Assembly: GCF_008801405.1 (NCBI RefSeq)
Contig: NZ_VZPV01000001.1
Location: 1,798,001 to 1,862,000 of the forward strand
Direction: 5' to 3'
Origin: Ralstonia insidiosa
GTDB taxonomy: Bacteria > Pseudomonadota > Gammaproteobacteria > Burkholderiales > Burkholderiaceae
Length of the DNA stretch: 64,000 nt
This document shows positions 17,346 through 25,238 of this stretch, one piece after another; the first letter of the stretch is position 1, and every line of letters begins with the position of its first letter. Under the pieces are notes generated by a model. It was not told the DNA's origin, did no database searches, and worked only from the letters and a program-made list of their open reading frames with translations. A program made the translations under genes and the position numbers.

Positions 17346-19546
17346 CGGGTGCCCGCATGAACACGTCAGTTTTGAAAGGGCACGATTTGAAAGACGCCCT
17401 GGCGCGAGCCTGCGCTCATGTTGGCATCGTGAATAAGGATGTTCCCCCCGATGGGCGGTGGCACCGCTCGGATGTGCTGGGCGGTAACAATGGCAAAGGC
17501 GATGCGTCCATTAAGCTTTTCTTTGACGGGAAAGGGGGGATGGTTCGCAACTGGAAAGGCGAAGATTGCCTGTTCTTTGCCGATGACGCGCATGCATTGT
17601 CCGAAGCTGAGTTGATTGAGCGCGAGCGGATGGTGGAGTGGGCCAAGGCAGAAGCCGCTGCGGAGCGCACCCGAGTGGCGGAAGAAGCCGCGACCAAATG
17701 CGCAGAACTGTGGAGTCGCGCTCGCAACGTTGATCCCGGTCACGCCTACGTCGAGCGCAAAGGCATCAAACCGGTTAGTGCAAAGCAGTGGGGTGATGCT
17801 TTGCTGATCCCTCTGCGTGATGCGGCTGGCAAGCTGCGTAGTCTCCAATTCATTCAGCCGGACGGTTCCAAGCGCTTCAAGTCGGGTGGTGCGGTGATGG
17901 GTTGCTACAGCGCTGTCGGCGGCAAGCCCGGCCCTAATGCTCCGCTGCTGATCTGCGAGGGCTGGGCGACGGCGTGCAGCTTGCATGAGGCCACTGGCTA
18001 CTCGGTGGCCGCTGCCATGAGCGCGGGGAACGTGTTGGCGGTAGCGCAGGCACTGCGTGGCGAGATGCCTGACGTGCCGATTATTGTCTGCGCCGACAAC
18101 GATATCGGGACCTCTGGTAATCCGGGTTTGACCAAAGCACAGGAAGCAGCTCGGGTTATCGGCGCACGACTGGCCGTACCTGATTTCGGCCACGGGTCTC
18201 CGGAAGGCGCTACAGACTTCAACGATCTGGCTATGTTGTGCGGGCACTGTGTTGTGCGGGATTGCATCGAAGCCGTATGGTGCGGAAAAGGGCTTGATGG
18301 TGCGGCCGAGCAAAGCACGGTGGTTGAGACCGACGAACAGGCCATCGCGCGCTTGGCGGCGCTCGAGCCATTGGCGTATGACCGCATGCGCAAAGCTGAA
18401 GCACAGCGTATGGGTGTGCAACTCCACACCCTCGACCGGATGGTGAAGGCCGCACGTGGTGAGGTAAAGAGTCAAGCTGATACGCCGTTCTCGGAGGTCT
18501 ATCCATGGCCCGGCTCGGTGGACGGTGCAACGTTGTTGACAGAGATCGCCCTGATGGTGAGGCGTTTTATCGTCTGTCAATGGGAAACGGCACATGCCGT
18601 TGCGTTGTGGGTGGCCATGACGTGGTGTATCGATGTGGTCGATGTGGCGCCGATCGCGGCGATCGTTGCCCCGGAAAAACGCTGCGGTAAGTCGCAATTG
18701 CTTTCCCTGATGGGGCGGCTGGTGAATCGTCCGCTGCCCGCAAGCAACGTCACCCCTGCGGCGTTGTTCCGCTCCATTGATCTTTGGCATCCCACGGTGC
18801 TGATCGATGAGGCAGACGCGTTCATGCGTGAGAACGAGGAACTGCGCGGCTTGCTGAACTGCGGTCACACGCGTGAGAGCGCATACGTGATCCGGACCGT
18901 TGGCGACGACCACACGCCCAAGCAGTTCTTCGTTTGGGGCGCAAAGGCTATCGCTGGTATCGGTCAACTGGCTGACACGCTGATGGATCGGTCGATTGCC
19001 CTAGAGTTGCGCCGGAAGTTGCCCACGGAGTCCGTGGACAAGCTGCGCCACGCAGAACCGGGCTTGTTCGATGGCCTGCGCTCCAAGCTGGCCCGTTGGG
19101 CAGACGATAACGCCGAAGCCGTACGACTAGCTCGTCCCGCGTTGCCAGAAGCGCTGCATGATCGCGCCGCCGACAATTGGGAGCCTCTGTTTCAGATTGC
19201 CGAGGTGGCGGCCGCACAGTGGCCGACGCTTGCGGTTGCCGCGGCCCTCAAGCTGTCCGGGCAGGCTGAGCAGGGGCAGAGCACGGGTACGCAATTGCTG
19301 GCAGACATTCAAGAGGTCATTGAGGCGAAGGCTGTGCTGCGCATCTTTTCCGCCGACCTGTTGGCTGCCCTCTGCGAGGACGAGGAAAAGCCGTGGGCGA
19401 CCTGCAACGGTGGGAAGCGGATGTCTTTGCGTCAGCTGTCAGAACGGCTGCAGGAATACGGGATCAAGAGTGCCCAAGTGCGCATCGGGTTGGAGTCCAA
19501 AAAGGGGTTTCACGTCGAACAGTTCCGGGATGCCTTCGGCCGATAG
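17342..19546 (+). CDS. element primase/helicase with Toprim and DUF3631 domains
   Basis: 734 aa from the ATG that overlaps the alpA stop. The reading frame is open back to 17219, but that stretch is the alpA gene in another frame. A Toprim-type catalytic region runs from about residue 200 (LLICEGWATACSLHEATG, then VPIIVCADND). A DUF3631 ATPase/helicase-like domain follows: a P-loop variant APEKRCGKSQLL near 443-454, Walker B VLIDEAD near 485, and an arginine-containing MDRSIALELRRK segment. Such proteins start replication or prime DNA of satellite elements after excision. No CHC2 zinc finger is seen at its own N-terminus; a separate truncated CHC2 gene lies convergent downstream. Confidence 0.88.
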   Translation: MTGARMNTSVLKGHDLKDALARACAHVGIVNKDVPPDGRWHRSDVLGGNNGKGDASIKLFFDGKGGMVRNWKGEDCLFFADDAHALSEAELIERERMVEWAKAEAAAERTRVAEEAATKCAELWSRARNVDPGHAYVERKGIKPVSAKQWGDALLIPLRDAAGKLRSLQFIQPDGSKRFKSGGAVMGCYSAVGGKPGPNAPLLICEGWATACSLHEATGYSVAAAMSAGNVLAVAQALRGEMPDVPIIVCADNDIGTSGNPGLTKAQEAARVIGARLAVPDFGHGSPEGATDFNDLAMLCGHCVVRDCIEAVWCGKGLDGAAEQSTVVETDEQAIARLAALEPLAYDRMRKAEAQRMGVQLHTLDRMVKAARGEVKSQADTPFSEVYPWPGSVDGATLLTEIALMVRRFIVCQWETAHAVALWVAMTWCIDVVDVAPIAAIVAPEKRCGKSQLLSLMGRLVNRPLPASNVTPAALFRSIDLWHPTVLIDEADAFMRENEELRGLLNCGHTRESAYVIRTVGDDHTPKQFFVWGAKAIAGIGQLADTLMDRSIALELRRKLPTESVDKLRHAEPGLFDGLRSKLARWADDNAEAVRLARPALPEALHDRAADNWEPLFQIAEVAAAQWPTLAVAAALKLSGQAEQGQSTGTQLLADIQEVIEAKAVLRIFSADLLAALCEDEEKPWATCNGGKRMSLRQLSERLQEYGIKSAQVRIGLESKKGFHVEQFRDAFGR

Positions 19547-20004
19547 CGCAGGCCGAAGTCAAAGAGAAAGTCTCGGTCAAAGCGCCTGGTCTTACACCAT
19601 TCCACAAATGCTGTTTCGTTGTGCCTTTGGTCGAAGACCCGCTGCGCAAAGGTAAGTGCATCTTCGCGCGGAGCTTTCTGTGTGCTCCCCCGACCAGCAG
19701 CAACTGGTTGGGGTGGAATGCCCAGACTGCGAGCCAGCCATTCAATGGCTGGTCGGAACTCGAGGCCCTGAGTTTTCTTCACAAGATCGACTGCATATCC
19801 ATGGGCGTGGCACGAAAAGCAGTGAAAGTGCGAATGTTGGCCTCCGTCGCTTGGGTACAGCACGAGTGAGGGCCGCGTGTCTTCGTGAAAGGGACAGCGC
19901 GCGATCAGATTCGCACCGCGCTGTTCGACATCCATACCAAGGCGGCGTGCGACTTCCGGCAGTTCCGCGGCTGCCAAGACTTTATCGAGGTCGTACCAAT
20001 CCAT
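19510..20004 (-). CDS. truncated CHC2 zinc-finger primase-like protein
   Basis: 164 aa from the ATG at 20004. Residues 1-110 form a CHC2 zinc-binding domain as in DnaG primases, with ligands in CPFHEDTRPS and FHCFSCHAHG. It continues into the start of the next primase segment (FVEWCKTRRFDRDFLFDFGLRY) and then stops, lacking the Toprim catalytic domain that normally follows. The last 37 bases overlap the 3' end of the Toprim-DUF3631 gene on the other strand, which suggests a deletion joined the two genes tail-to-tail. It may be a degenerating gene, or a stand-alone zinc-finger partner that binds template for the convergent primase. Confidence 0.75.
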   Translation of the reverse strand: MDWYDLDKVLAAAELPEVARRLGMDVEQRGANLIARCPFHEDTRPSLVLYPSDGGQHSHFHCFSCHAHGYAVDLVKKTQGLEFRPAIEWLARSLGIPPQPVAAGRGSTQKAPREDALTFAQRVFDQRHNETAFVEWCKTRRFDRDFLFDFGLRYRPKASRNCST

Positions 20005-20518
20005 GTATTTGTCCTGTTATTTTTCGACAGAGGGCCAACCCGCTAGCCATTTCGGTATGGCTGCTCGCAACGCATGCGTGAACGCCTAGTTGCAAGTTTT
20101 TGTTAAGCATCGATATTCAAATTCTATATCGACGTATCGGTGAAACTCGGATGCGAGCGACGAAAAAGCCGAGATACGTGCGCCCAAAATCGGGGTTTGT
20201 TCGGGTGGGGTGACTGTTTGAGTGATCGGTTATATTCGAACCAACGACAGAGGTTCGCCGCATGGTTCAGTCGAGCTCTGTTTATTCTTAGTATGAGCAG
20301 GGCCAACAGCGGGATTTCCGAGGGTGCGGAAAGCCTACGGCACGTGTTCCCGTTCGCTATGACCGATTAGGGGGAGGGGGGGGATGCATCCCCGCAGTCA
20401 TGGCGCCAAAGACCGCCCGTGAGCGCTGAAATTTATCGCCGCGAATTTGAGGAGGGAATCCTGTGACCACCGGCGTCAAGCGATAGACACTGCAAGACGC
20501 TGAAATGCCTATCTCGAG
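20005..20518. other. AT-richer intergenic region of the element
   Basis: It contains the dyad at 20110-20132 and, near 20420-20490 on the plus strand, two tiny frames that look translationally coupled: a 15-codon GTG frame ending in EFEEGIL and, overlapping its stop, a GTG frame of seven codons preceded by GAGGAGG. These look like gene remnants. No intact gene is recognised; a 76-codon plus-strand reading (20140-20370) has no family character. Confidence 0.4.
20110..20132. promoter_or_regulatory. inverted repeat upstream of the CHC2 gene
   Basis: TCGATAT (20110-20116) and ATATCGA (20126-20132) form a perfect 7-bp dyad with a 9-nt spacer, about 105 bp upstream of the CHC2 start and within the most AT-rich part of the element. 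It is a plausible operator for a dimeric element repressor; the binding protein is unknown. Confidence 0.4.
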
Positions 20519-21055
20519 TCACGGTTGGTCCCCGTTCAAGAGTGCGGCGAGGTCCGTAACGCGCCAGCCGAGACGGCCGTTAATGCGCACCGGGCGAATC
20601 GGCCCACGTTCAAAGCAAGCCCACTTGCGCAAGGTGCTTTCTTTGAAGTTGAGAACGGCAGCGGCTTCGGTCGTCGTAATAACGTCGCGCGTGCCTGCAA
20701 CGGCCGCGAGGCCGTCGTGGACCTGCACCTCTCCGTTGTCTGTTCGCAGTCTAGATGAGGGCGAAGGCATACCTTGTAGCTCAGCCTGAACGAATCCGTG
20801 GATGGTGCGCTCAATGACTGGTTTCCTTGATTCCAGGAAGGCAGAGAACCGCTGCACAAGCAGTTCGTCGGTGGTGAGGGAGACTTTGAGCGTCCGCGCG
20901 TCGTCAGCGTCGGTCTCCAAGAGCGCGTTCACCAGCTTTGCCAATGCGCCCTCTACTCGGGATGCCTCTTTTCGAAGCCTGCTAACGTCAGCCTCCAGTT
21001 GCCGGATCCGGTCTTCCATGCTCGACAGCAGTAGTTGCGCAGATGGTCTCGGCAT
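20519..21055 (-). CDS. coiled-coil protein with C-terminal MerR/excisionase-like helix-turn-helix
   Basis: 178 aa from the ATG at 21055, with GGAAAG upstream. The N-terminal third is heptad-like (MEDRIRQLEADVSRLRKEAS), predicting a coiled coil. A middle region contains SLTTDELLVQRFSAFLESRK. The C-terminal 55 residues are an HTH_17-type domain (ITTTEAAAVLNFKESTLRKW, then GRLGWRVTDLAALL). I do not recognise this combination by name. It reads inward from the attR end of the element, so it could be an excisionase, a partition-like or replication regulator, or a repressor. Its base composition resembles the element rather than the flanking core genes. Confidence 0.7.
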   Translation of the reverse strand: MPRPSAQLLLSSMEDRIRQLEADVSRLRKEASRVEGALAKLVNALLETDADDARTLKVSLTTDELLVQRFSAFLESRKPVIERTIHGFVQAELQGMPSPSSRLRTDNGEVQVHDGLAAVAGTRDVITTTEAAAVLNFKESTLRKWACFERGPIRPVRINGRLGWRVTDLAALLNGDQP

Positions 21056-21173
21056 AGCTTTCCGTGCAGATGTAGTTCTAGGGCGAGCGCAATGAGTGCC
21101 TTTTACTGCACCTATCTTGCCGGGTTTTGCCGGCCAGCAGCGAGCTCCATCAGTGCAGGGTAGCAGGTTGTAT

Positions 21174-21196
21174 GGGGGTACTTTTGGGGGTATTTT
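21174..21196 (+). promoter_or_regulatory. candidate integrase arm-type binding sites, right end
   Basis: Two tandem copies GGGGGTACTTTT (21174-21185) and GGGGGTATTTT (21186-21196) lie 59 nt inside attR. They match the GGGGGTAT/C motifs at 15410-15439 by the integrase gene, including the 12-base spacing. Confidence 0.6.
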
Positions 21197-21254
21197 CGGA
21201 ATTGTGACGAATGGATTGGCCGACTAATAAAGGTTACAAGTGACTGTTTTGTAG

Positions 21255-21271
21255 CTGTACCACCACCAAAT
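21255..21271 (+). repeat. attR: partial copy of the tRNA-Val 3' end
   Basis: ctgtaccaccaccaaat matches the tRNA-Val 3' end at 15291-15308 except for one missing C. The sequence inside it is element-like; the sequence outside contains the terminator expected for the tRNA and then core genes. Confidence 0.75.
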
Positions 21272-21291
21272 TCGCGAGCAATCGCAAAAGA

Positions 21292-21324
21292 AAGGCCCTC
21301 TGGCAATCGCCGAGGGCCTTTTTT
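21292..21324 (+). terminator. displaced native terminator of tRNA-Val
   Basis: Stem AAGGCCCTC (21292-21300) / GAGGGCCTT (21312-21320) followed by TTTTTTC. Before insertion it would have lain about 20 nt after the tRNA; the element now separates them by about 6 kb. Confidence 0.8.
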
Positions 21325-21941
21325 CTTTGCCGTCTTTCGTTATTTGTTCCCGCGCACGCTTCGGCATCTCCTCGCTGGCGTAAAAAAAGACAATCAACCC
21401 GCTTGCTTCGTGCGCGTGGCGCTTGCACCGAATCGAGGCCACTCGCCCCGTTATGTGCAATTGACCGTTGCGCAACGGAAGGAAAGTTGCCGGCACAACG
21501 GGGAGGCCGCCAGGGTCGCTACGCATGCAACACCACAACAAGCACTGAACGCGAACGGGGCCGGGATAACCCCTGCTTCTGTTGGGGCGGTTGGTGGGAA
21601 CTCATACAGATCGGTTACGTACAAACATGCGAGCGCACCCGTGGAACTGGGTACGCTTTCTGCTCCACCCCGCGTGGGCGCATCAACGGTGCGAGTGGTG
21701 ACAACAGATTGCTGCGCATGAATATGCTGATGCGATTGCGAGCCGTTGCGATTTGGCACTGCATCACGTCGAGCGCTAATGCGATCACGATTGGTTGTGC
21801 ACCGCTTGGCAGACTCAAGCGTTCTTGTGCTCATCCGTGATTGGTCTACAGTGGAATAAGTACCGCATTCAACGCACGCAAGAACTAGCCTCGTTCCAGC
21901 ATAACCATGCTGGTGGTGAGGAAGAAATCTACGGGGGAGAT
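21325..21941. other. long upstream region of the prkA operon
   Basis: No gene is supported; the readings here (for example minus strand 21451-21834) have no family character. One weak sigma-70-like candidate is TTGTGC (21825-21830), a 16-nt spacer and TACAGT (21847-21852), giving a leader of about 85 nt. A sigma-54 site, which controls the E. coli counterpart, was sought but no good match was found. Confidence 0.35.
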
Positions 21942-23864
21942 ATGGATATTTTCCGCCACTACGCTACGCGTTTCGAAGCTCGCAAAGAGGACGAGTACAG
22001 CATCCAGGAGTACCTGGATATCTGCAAGAAAGACTCCACCGCTTATGCGACCGCAGCCGAGCGCATGCTTGCTGCAATCGGCCAGCCCGAACTTGTGGAC
22101 ACCCACCACGATCCTCGGCTGTCGCGGTTGTTCTTCAACAAGGTCATCCGCATTTACCCGGCCTTCCGGGAGTTCTACGGCATGGAGGACACGATCGAGC
22201 AGATCGTCTCGTTCTTCAAGCATGCCGCGCAGGGCCTTGAGGAGCGCAAGCAGATTCTCTATCTGCTCGGGCCTCCGGGGGGCGGCAAGTCTTCTCTGGC
22301 TGAAAAGCTGAAAGCGCTGATGGAGCAGATTCCCATCTACGCGCTCAAGGGCTCGCCCATTCACGAGTCCCCGCTCGGGCTTTTCTCGCCCGAGGAAGAC
22401 GGCAAGATTCTGGAGGAAGACTACGGCATTCCAAGGCGCTATCTGAATTCAATTGCTTCGCCGTGGGCGGTCAAGCGGTTGCATGAGTTCAACGGCGACA
22501 TCACGCGCTTCCGTGTGGTGCGACTGCATCCGTCGGTGCTCTCGCAGATTGCGATCTCCAAGACGGAGCCCGGCGACGAGAACAATCAAGACATCTCGTC
22601 GCTGGTCGGCAAGGTCGATATCCGCAAGCTGGAGGACTATCCGCAGGACGATCCGGATGCGTACTCGTACTCCGGCGGGCTGTGCCTGGCCAACCGCGGG
22701 CTGCTGGAGTTCGTGGAGATGTTCAAGGCGCCTATCAAGGTGCTGCACCCATTGCTGACGGCCACGCAGGAGGGCAACTACAAGGGCACTGAGGGTTTTG
22801 GTGCGATCCCGTTTGATGGCGTGATTCTGGCGCACTCGAACGAGGCGGAGTGGCAGAGCTTCAAGTCTGACCGCAATAACGAGGCTTTCCTCGACCGCAT
22901 CTACATCGTCAAAGTGCCGTACTGCCTGCGCGTGTCGGACGAGGTGAAGATTTACGACAAGCTGCTGCGCAACAGTTCGTTGTCGAACGCGCCGTGCGCA
23001 CCGAACACGCTGAAGATGATGGCGCAGTTTGCGGTGCTCACGCGCATCAAGGAACCGGAGAATTCCAACATCTTCTCCAAGATGCGCGTGTATGACGGTG
23101 AGAGCCTCAAGGATGTCGACCCGAAGGCCAAGTCGTATCAGGAGTACCGCGACTTTGCCGGTATTGACGAGGGCATGACCGGGCTGTCGACGCGCTTTGC
23201 CTTCAAGGTGCTGTCCAAGGTCTTCAACTTTGATGGGGCGGAGGTGGCGGCCAACCCGGTGCACCTGCTGTACGTGCTCGAGCAGCAGATCGAGCGTGAA
23301 CAGTTTGCGCCGGAGACCGAATCCAAGCTGATGTCCTACATCAAGGAGTACCTCGCTGCGCCTTATGTGGAGTTCATCGGCAAGGAGATCCAGACCGCTT
23401 ATCTGGAGTCGTATTCGGAGTACGGGCAGAACATCTTCGATCGTTATGTGGTGTTTGCCGACCTGTGGATCCAGGATCAGGAGTACCGCGATCCGAATAC
23501 CGGCGAGATTCTCGATCGCAGCGCCTTGAACGACGAGCTGGAGAAGGTCGAAAAACCGGCGGGCATTTCCAACCCGAAGGACTTCCGCAACGAGATCGTC
23601 AACTTCGTGCTGCGCGCGCGGGCCAAGAATGGGGGCAAGAACCCGCTCTGGACCAGCTACGAGAAGCTGCGCGCGGTGATCGAAAAGCGGATGTTCTCGA
23701 CCACGGAAGATCTGCTGCCGGTGATCTCGTTTAACGCCAAGTCGTCGCACGACGATCGGGCCAAGCACGAGAACTTCGTCAACCGCATGGTGGAGAAGGG
23801 CTATACGGAGAAGCAGGTGCGCCTGCTGGTGGAGTGGTATCTGCGCGTACGGAAGTCGTCTTAA
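21942..23864 (+). CDS. prkA: PrkA/YeaG serine protein kinase (AAA+ protein)
   Basis: 640 aa from the ATG at 21942, which has GGGGGAGA just upstream; E. coli YeaG is of similar length. The longer frame from 21795 is rejected. An N-terminal PrkA AAA domain has Walker A GPPGGGKS at residues 110-117, and the C-terminal PrkA kinase-like domain follows. The conserved start (MDIFRHYATRFEARKEDEYS) is present. In enterobacteria YeaG works with YeaH in the response to nitrogen starvation and stationary phase; in Bacillus it affects sporulation through protease activity. It is the first gene of a three-gene operon with yeaH and spoVR. Confidence 0.96.
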   Translation: MDIFRHYATRFEARKEDEYSIQEYLDICKKDSTAYATAAERMLAAIGQPELVDTHHDPRLSRLFFNKVIRIYPAFREFYGMEDTIEQIVSFFKHAAQGLEERKQILYLLGPPGGGKSSLAEKLKALMEQIPIYALKGSPIHESPLGLFSPEEDGKILEEDYGIPRRYLNSIASPWAVKRLHEFNGDITRFRVVRLHPSVLSQIAISKTEPGDENNQDISSLVGKVDIRKLEDYPQDDPDAYSYSGGLCLANRGLLEFVEMFKAPIKVLHPLLTATQEGNYKGTEGFGAIPFDGVILAHSNEAEWQSFKSDRNNEAFLDRIYIVKVPYCLRVSDEVKIYDKLLRNSSLSNAPCAPNTLKMMAQFAVLTRIKEPENSNIFSKMRVYDGESLKDVDPKAKSYQEYRDFAGIDEGMTGLSTRFAFKVLSKVFNFDGAEVAANPVHLLYVLEQQIEREQFAPETESKLMSYIKEYLAAPYVEFIGKEIQTAYLESYSEYGQNIFDRYVVFADLWIQDQEYRDPNTGEILDRSALNDELEKVEKPAGISNPKDFRNEIVNFVLRARAKNGGKNPLWTSYEKLRAVIEKRMFSTTEDLLPVISFNAKSSHDDRAKHENFVNRMVEKGYTEKQVRLLVEWYLRVRKSS

Positions 23865-23906
23865 GGAGAGGCGCGAAGCAGATAACTTCCAACCGAGGGC
23901 AGCCAC

Positions 23907-25169
23907 ATGGGCACGATCATCGATCGGCGAGAGAACGGCGGCGGCAAGAGTACCGTCAACAAGCAGCGCTTCATCAAGCGCTACAAGGACCAGATTCGTC
24001 GCGCGGTGGCCAAGGCGGTGTCCGGCCGGAAGATCATGGACATCGAACAGAGCGGGCAGGTGTCCATTCCGGTCAAGGACATCTCCGAGCCCATGTTTCA
24101 CCACGGCTCGGGCGGGCGCCGCGAAGGCGTCCACCCCGGCAACAGGCAGTTTGTCCGGGGCGACAGCTTTGACCGTCAGCAGCAGGGCAGCGGCGGTGCG
24201 GGCTCTCAGGCCAGCGATTCAGGCGAGGGCGAGGACGACTTTGTCTTCACGCTCTCGCGCGAGGATTTCCTCAACTTCTTCTTCGAGGACATGGCACTGC
24301 CCGACATGGCCAAGCGTCACTTGGCCAAGATCGCGGAAGTGCGCAAGGTGCGCGCCGGCTACTCGCTGGACGGCACGCCTTCGAACCTGTCCATCCTGCG
24401 CACGATGCGCAGCTCCCTCGGTCGCCGCATTGCGCTATCCAGCCCGTATCAGCGGCGCCTGCATGAACTGGAGACCGAGTACAACGAGGTGCTCCAGAAC
24501 GACGGGCCGTACTGTGCGCGCGCGTTGGAGTTGACGAAAGAGATGCGGCACCTGCGCTCGTGCCTGGACCGTGTGCCTTTTATCGAGAAGCTCGACCTGC
24601 GCTACAACAATCGCGTGCAACGCAAGCGCCCTCAGGCGCAGGCAGTGATGTTCTGCGTGATGGATGTGTCGGGCTCGATGGATGAACAGCGCAAGGATCT
24701 TGCCAAGCGCTTCTTCATGCTGCTGTACCTGTTCCTGAAGCGGAACTACGAGCGGATCGACGTCGTCTTCATCCGTCACCACACCGTAGCCAAGGAGGTG
24801 AGTGAGGAGGACTTCTTCCACTCACGTGAATCTGGCGGCACGGTGGTATCGAGCGCGCTCAAGCTCGTCACGGAAGTGATCCATGACCGCTACCCACCGA
24901 GCCAGTGGAACATCTACTGTGCCCAGGCATCGGACGGTGATAACTGGGCGGGGGATTCAGAGCTTTGCGCCCAGCTGCTGCGCGAATCGATCTTGCCGGT
25001 GACGCAGTATTTCGCCTACATCGAGGTGGTCTCGACGGAGCCACAGAACCTGTGGGAGGAGTATCTTACGGTGCAGGCTGCATACGAGAACTTCGCGATG
25101 CAGCGCATCCTCAAAGCTGACGAAATCTATCCGGTGTTGCACGATTTGTTCCAGAAGCGCACCACCTGA
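23907..25169 (+). CDS. yeaH: YeaH/YhbH family protein (DUF444)
   Basis: 420 aa. The N-terminus is basic (RENGGGKSTVNKQRFIKRYK), followed by a Gly/Ser-rich low-complexity linker near residues 85-110. A von Willebrand factor A-like fold includes the MIDAS-type motif DVSGSMDEQ. It lies 42 nt after prkA and 69 nt before spoVR. It is the usual partner of PrkA; its biochemical role is not settled. Confidence 0.95.
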   Translation: MGTIIDRRENGGGKSTVNKQRFIKRYKDQIRRAVAKAVSGRKIMDIEQSGQVSIPVKDISEPMFHHGSGGRREGVHPGNRQFVRGDSFDRQQQGSGGAGSQASDSGEGEDDFVFTLSREDFLNFFFEDMALPDMAKRHLAKIAEVRKVRAGYSLDGTPSNLSILRTMRSSLGRRIALSSPYQRRLHELETEYNEVLQNDGPYCARALELTKEMRHLRSCLDRVPFIEKLDLRYNNRVQRKRPQAQAVMFCVMDVSGSMDEQRKDLAKRFFMLLYLFLKRNYERIDVVFIRHHTVAKEVSEEDFFHSRESGGTVVSSALKLVTEVIHDRYPPSQWNIYCAQASDGDNWAGDSELCAQLLRESILPVTQYFAYIEVVSTEPQNLWEEYLTVQAAYENFAMQRILKADEIYPVLHDLFQKRTT

Positions 25170-25238
25170 ACGGCAGTGCCCGCGGCGCTGCTTCGGAGAG
25201 CACGCGGCAGCGTGTGACGGAGTCAACGGGGAACGAGC

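Noticed and set aside
17366..18967. Minus-strand open frame of 533 codons antisense to the element primase
   Set aside because: The plus-strand primase has Toprim and P-loop motifs; the antisense reading has none.
15231..21271. The tRNA-Val element as an anti-phage defence island
   Set aside because: No nuclease, toxin, TIR, reverse transcriptase, methylase or other known defence domain was found; only integration, regulation and replication functions are visible.
21750..21815. TGGCAC- and TGGCAG-type sequences upstream of prkA as a sigma-54 promoter
   Set aside because: The GC doublet required 12 bases after the GG is missing or misplaced in each case.
21451..21834. Minus-strand frame of 127 codons in the prkA upstream region
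   Set aside because: No motif, low-complexity Ala/Ser/Thr composition and no ribosome site.
22449..24134. Minus-strand open frame of 561 codons antisense to prkA and yeaH
   Set aside because: Shadow that crosses the junction of two well-supported genes; composition is typical of antisense reading.
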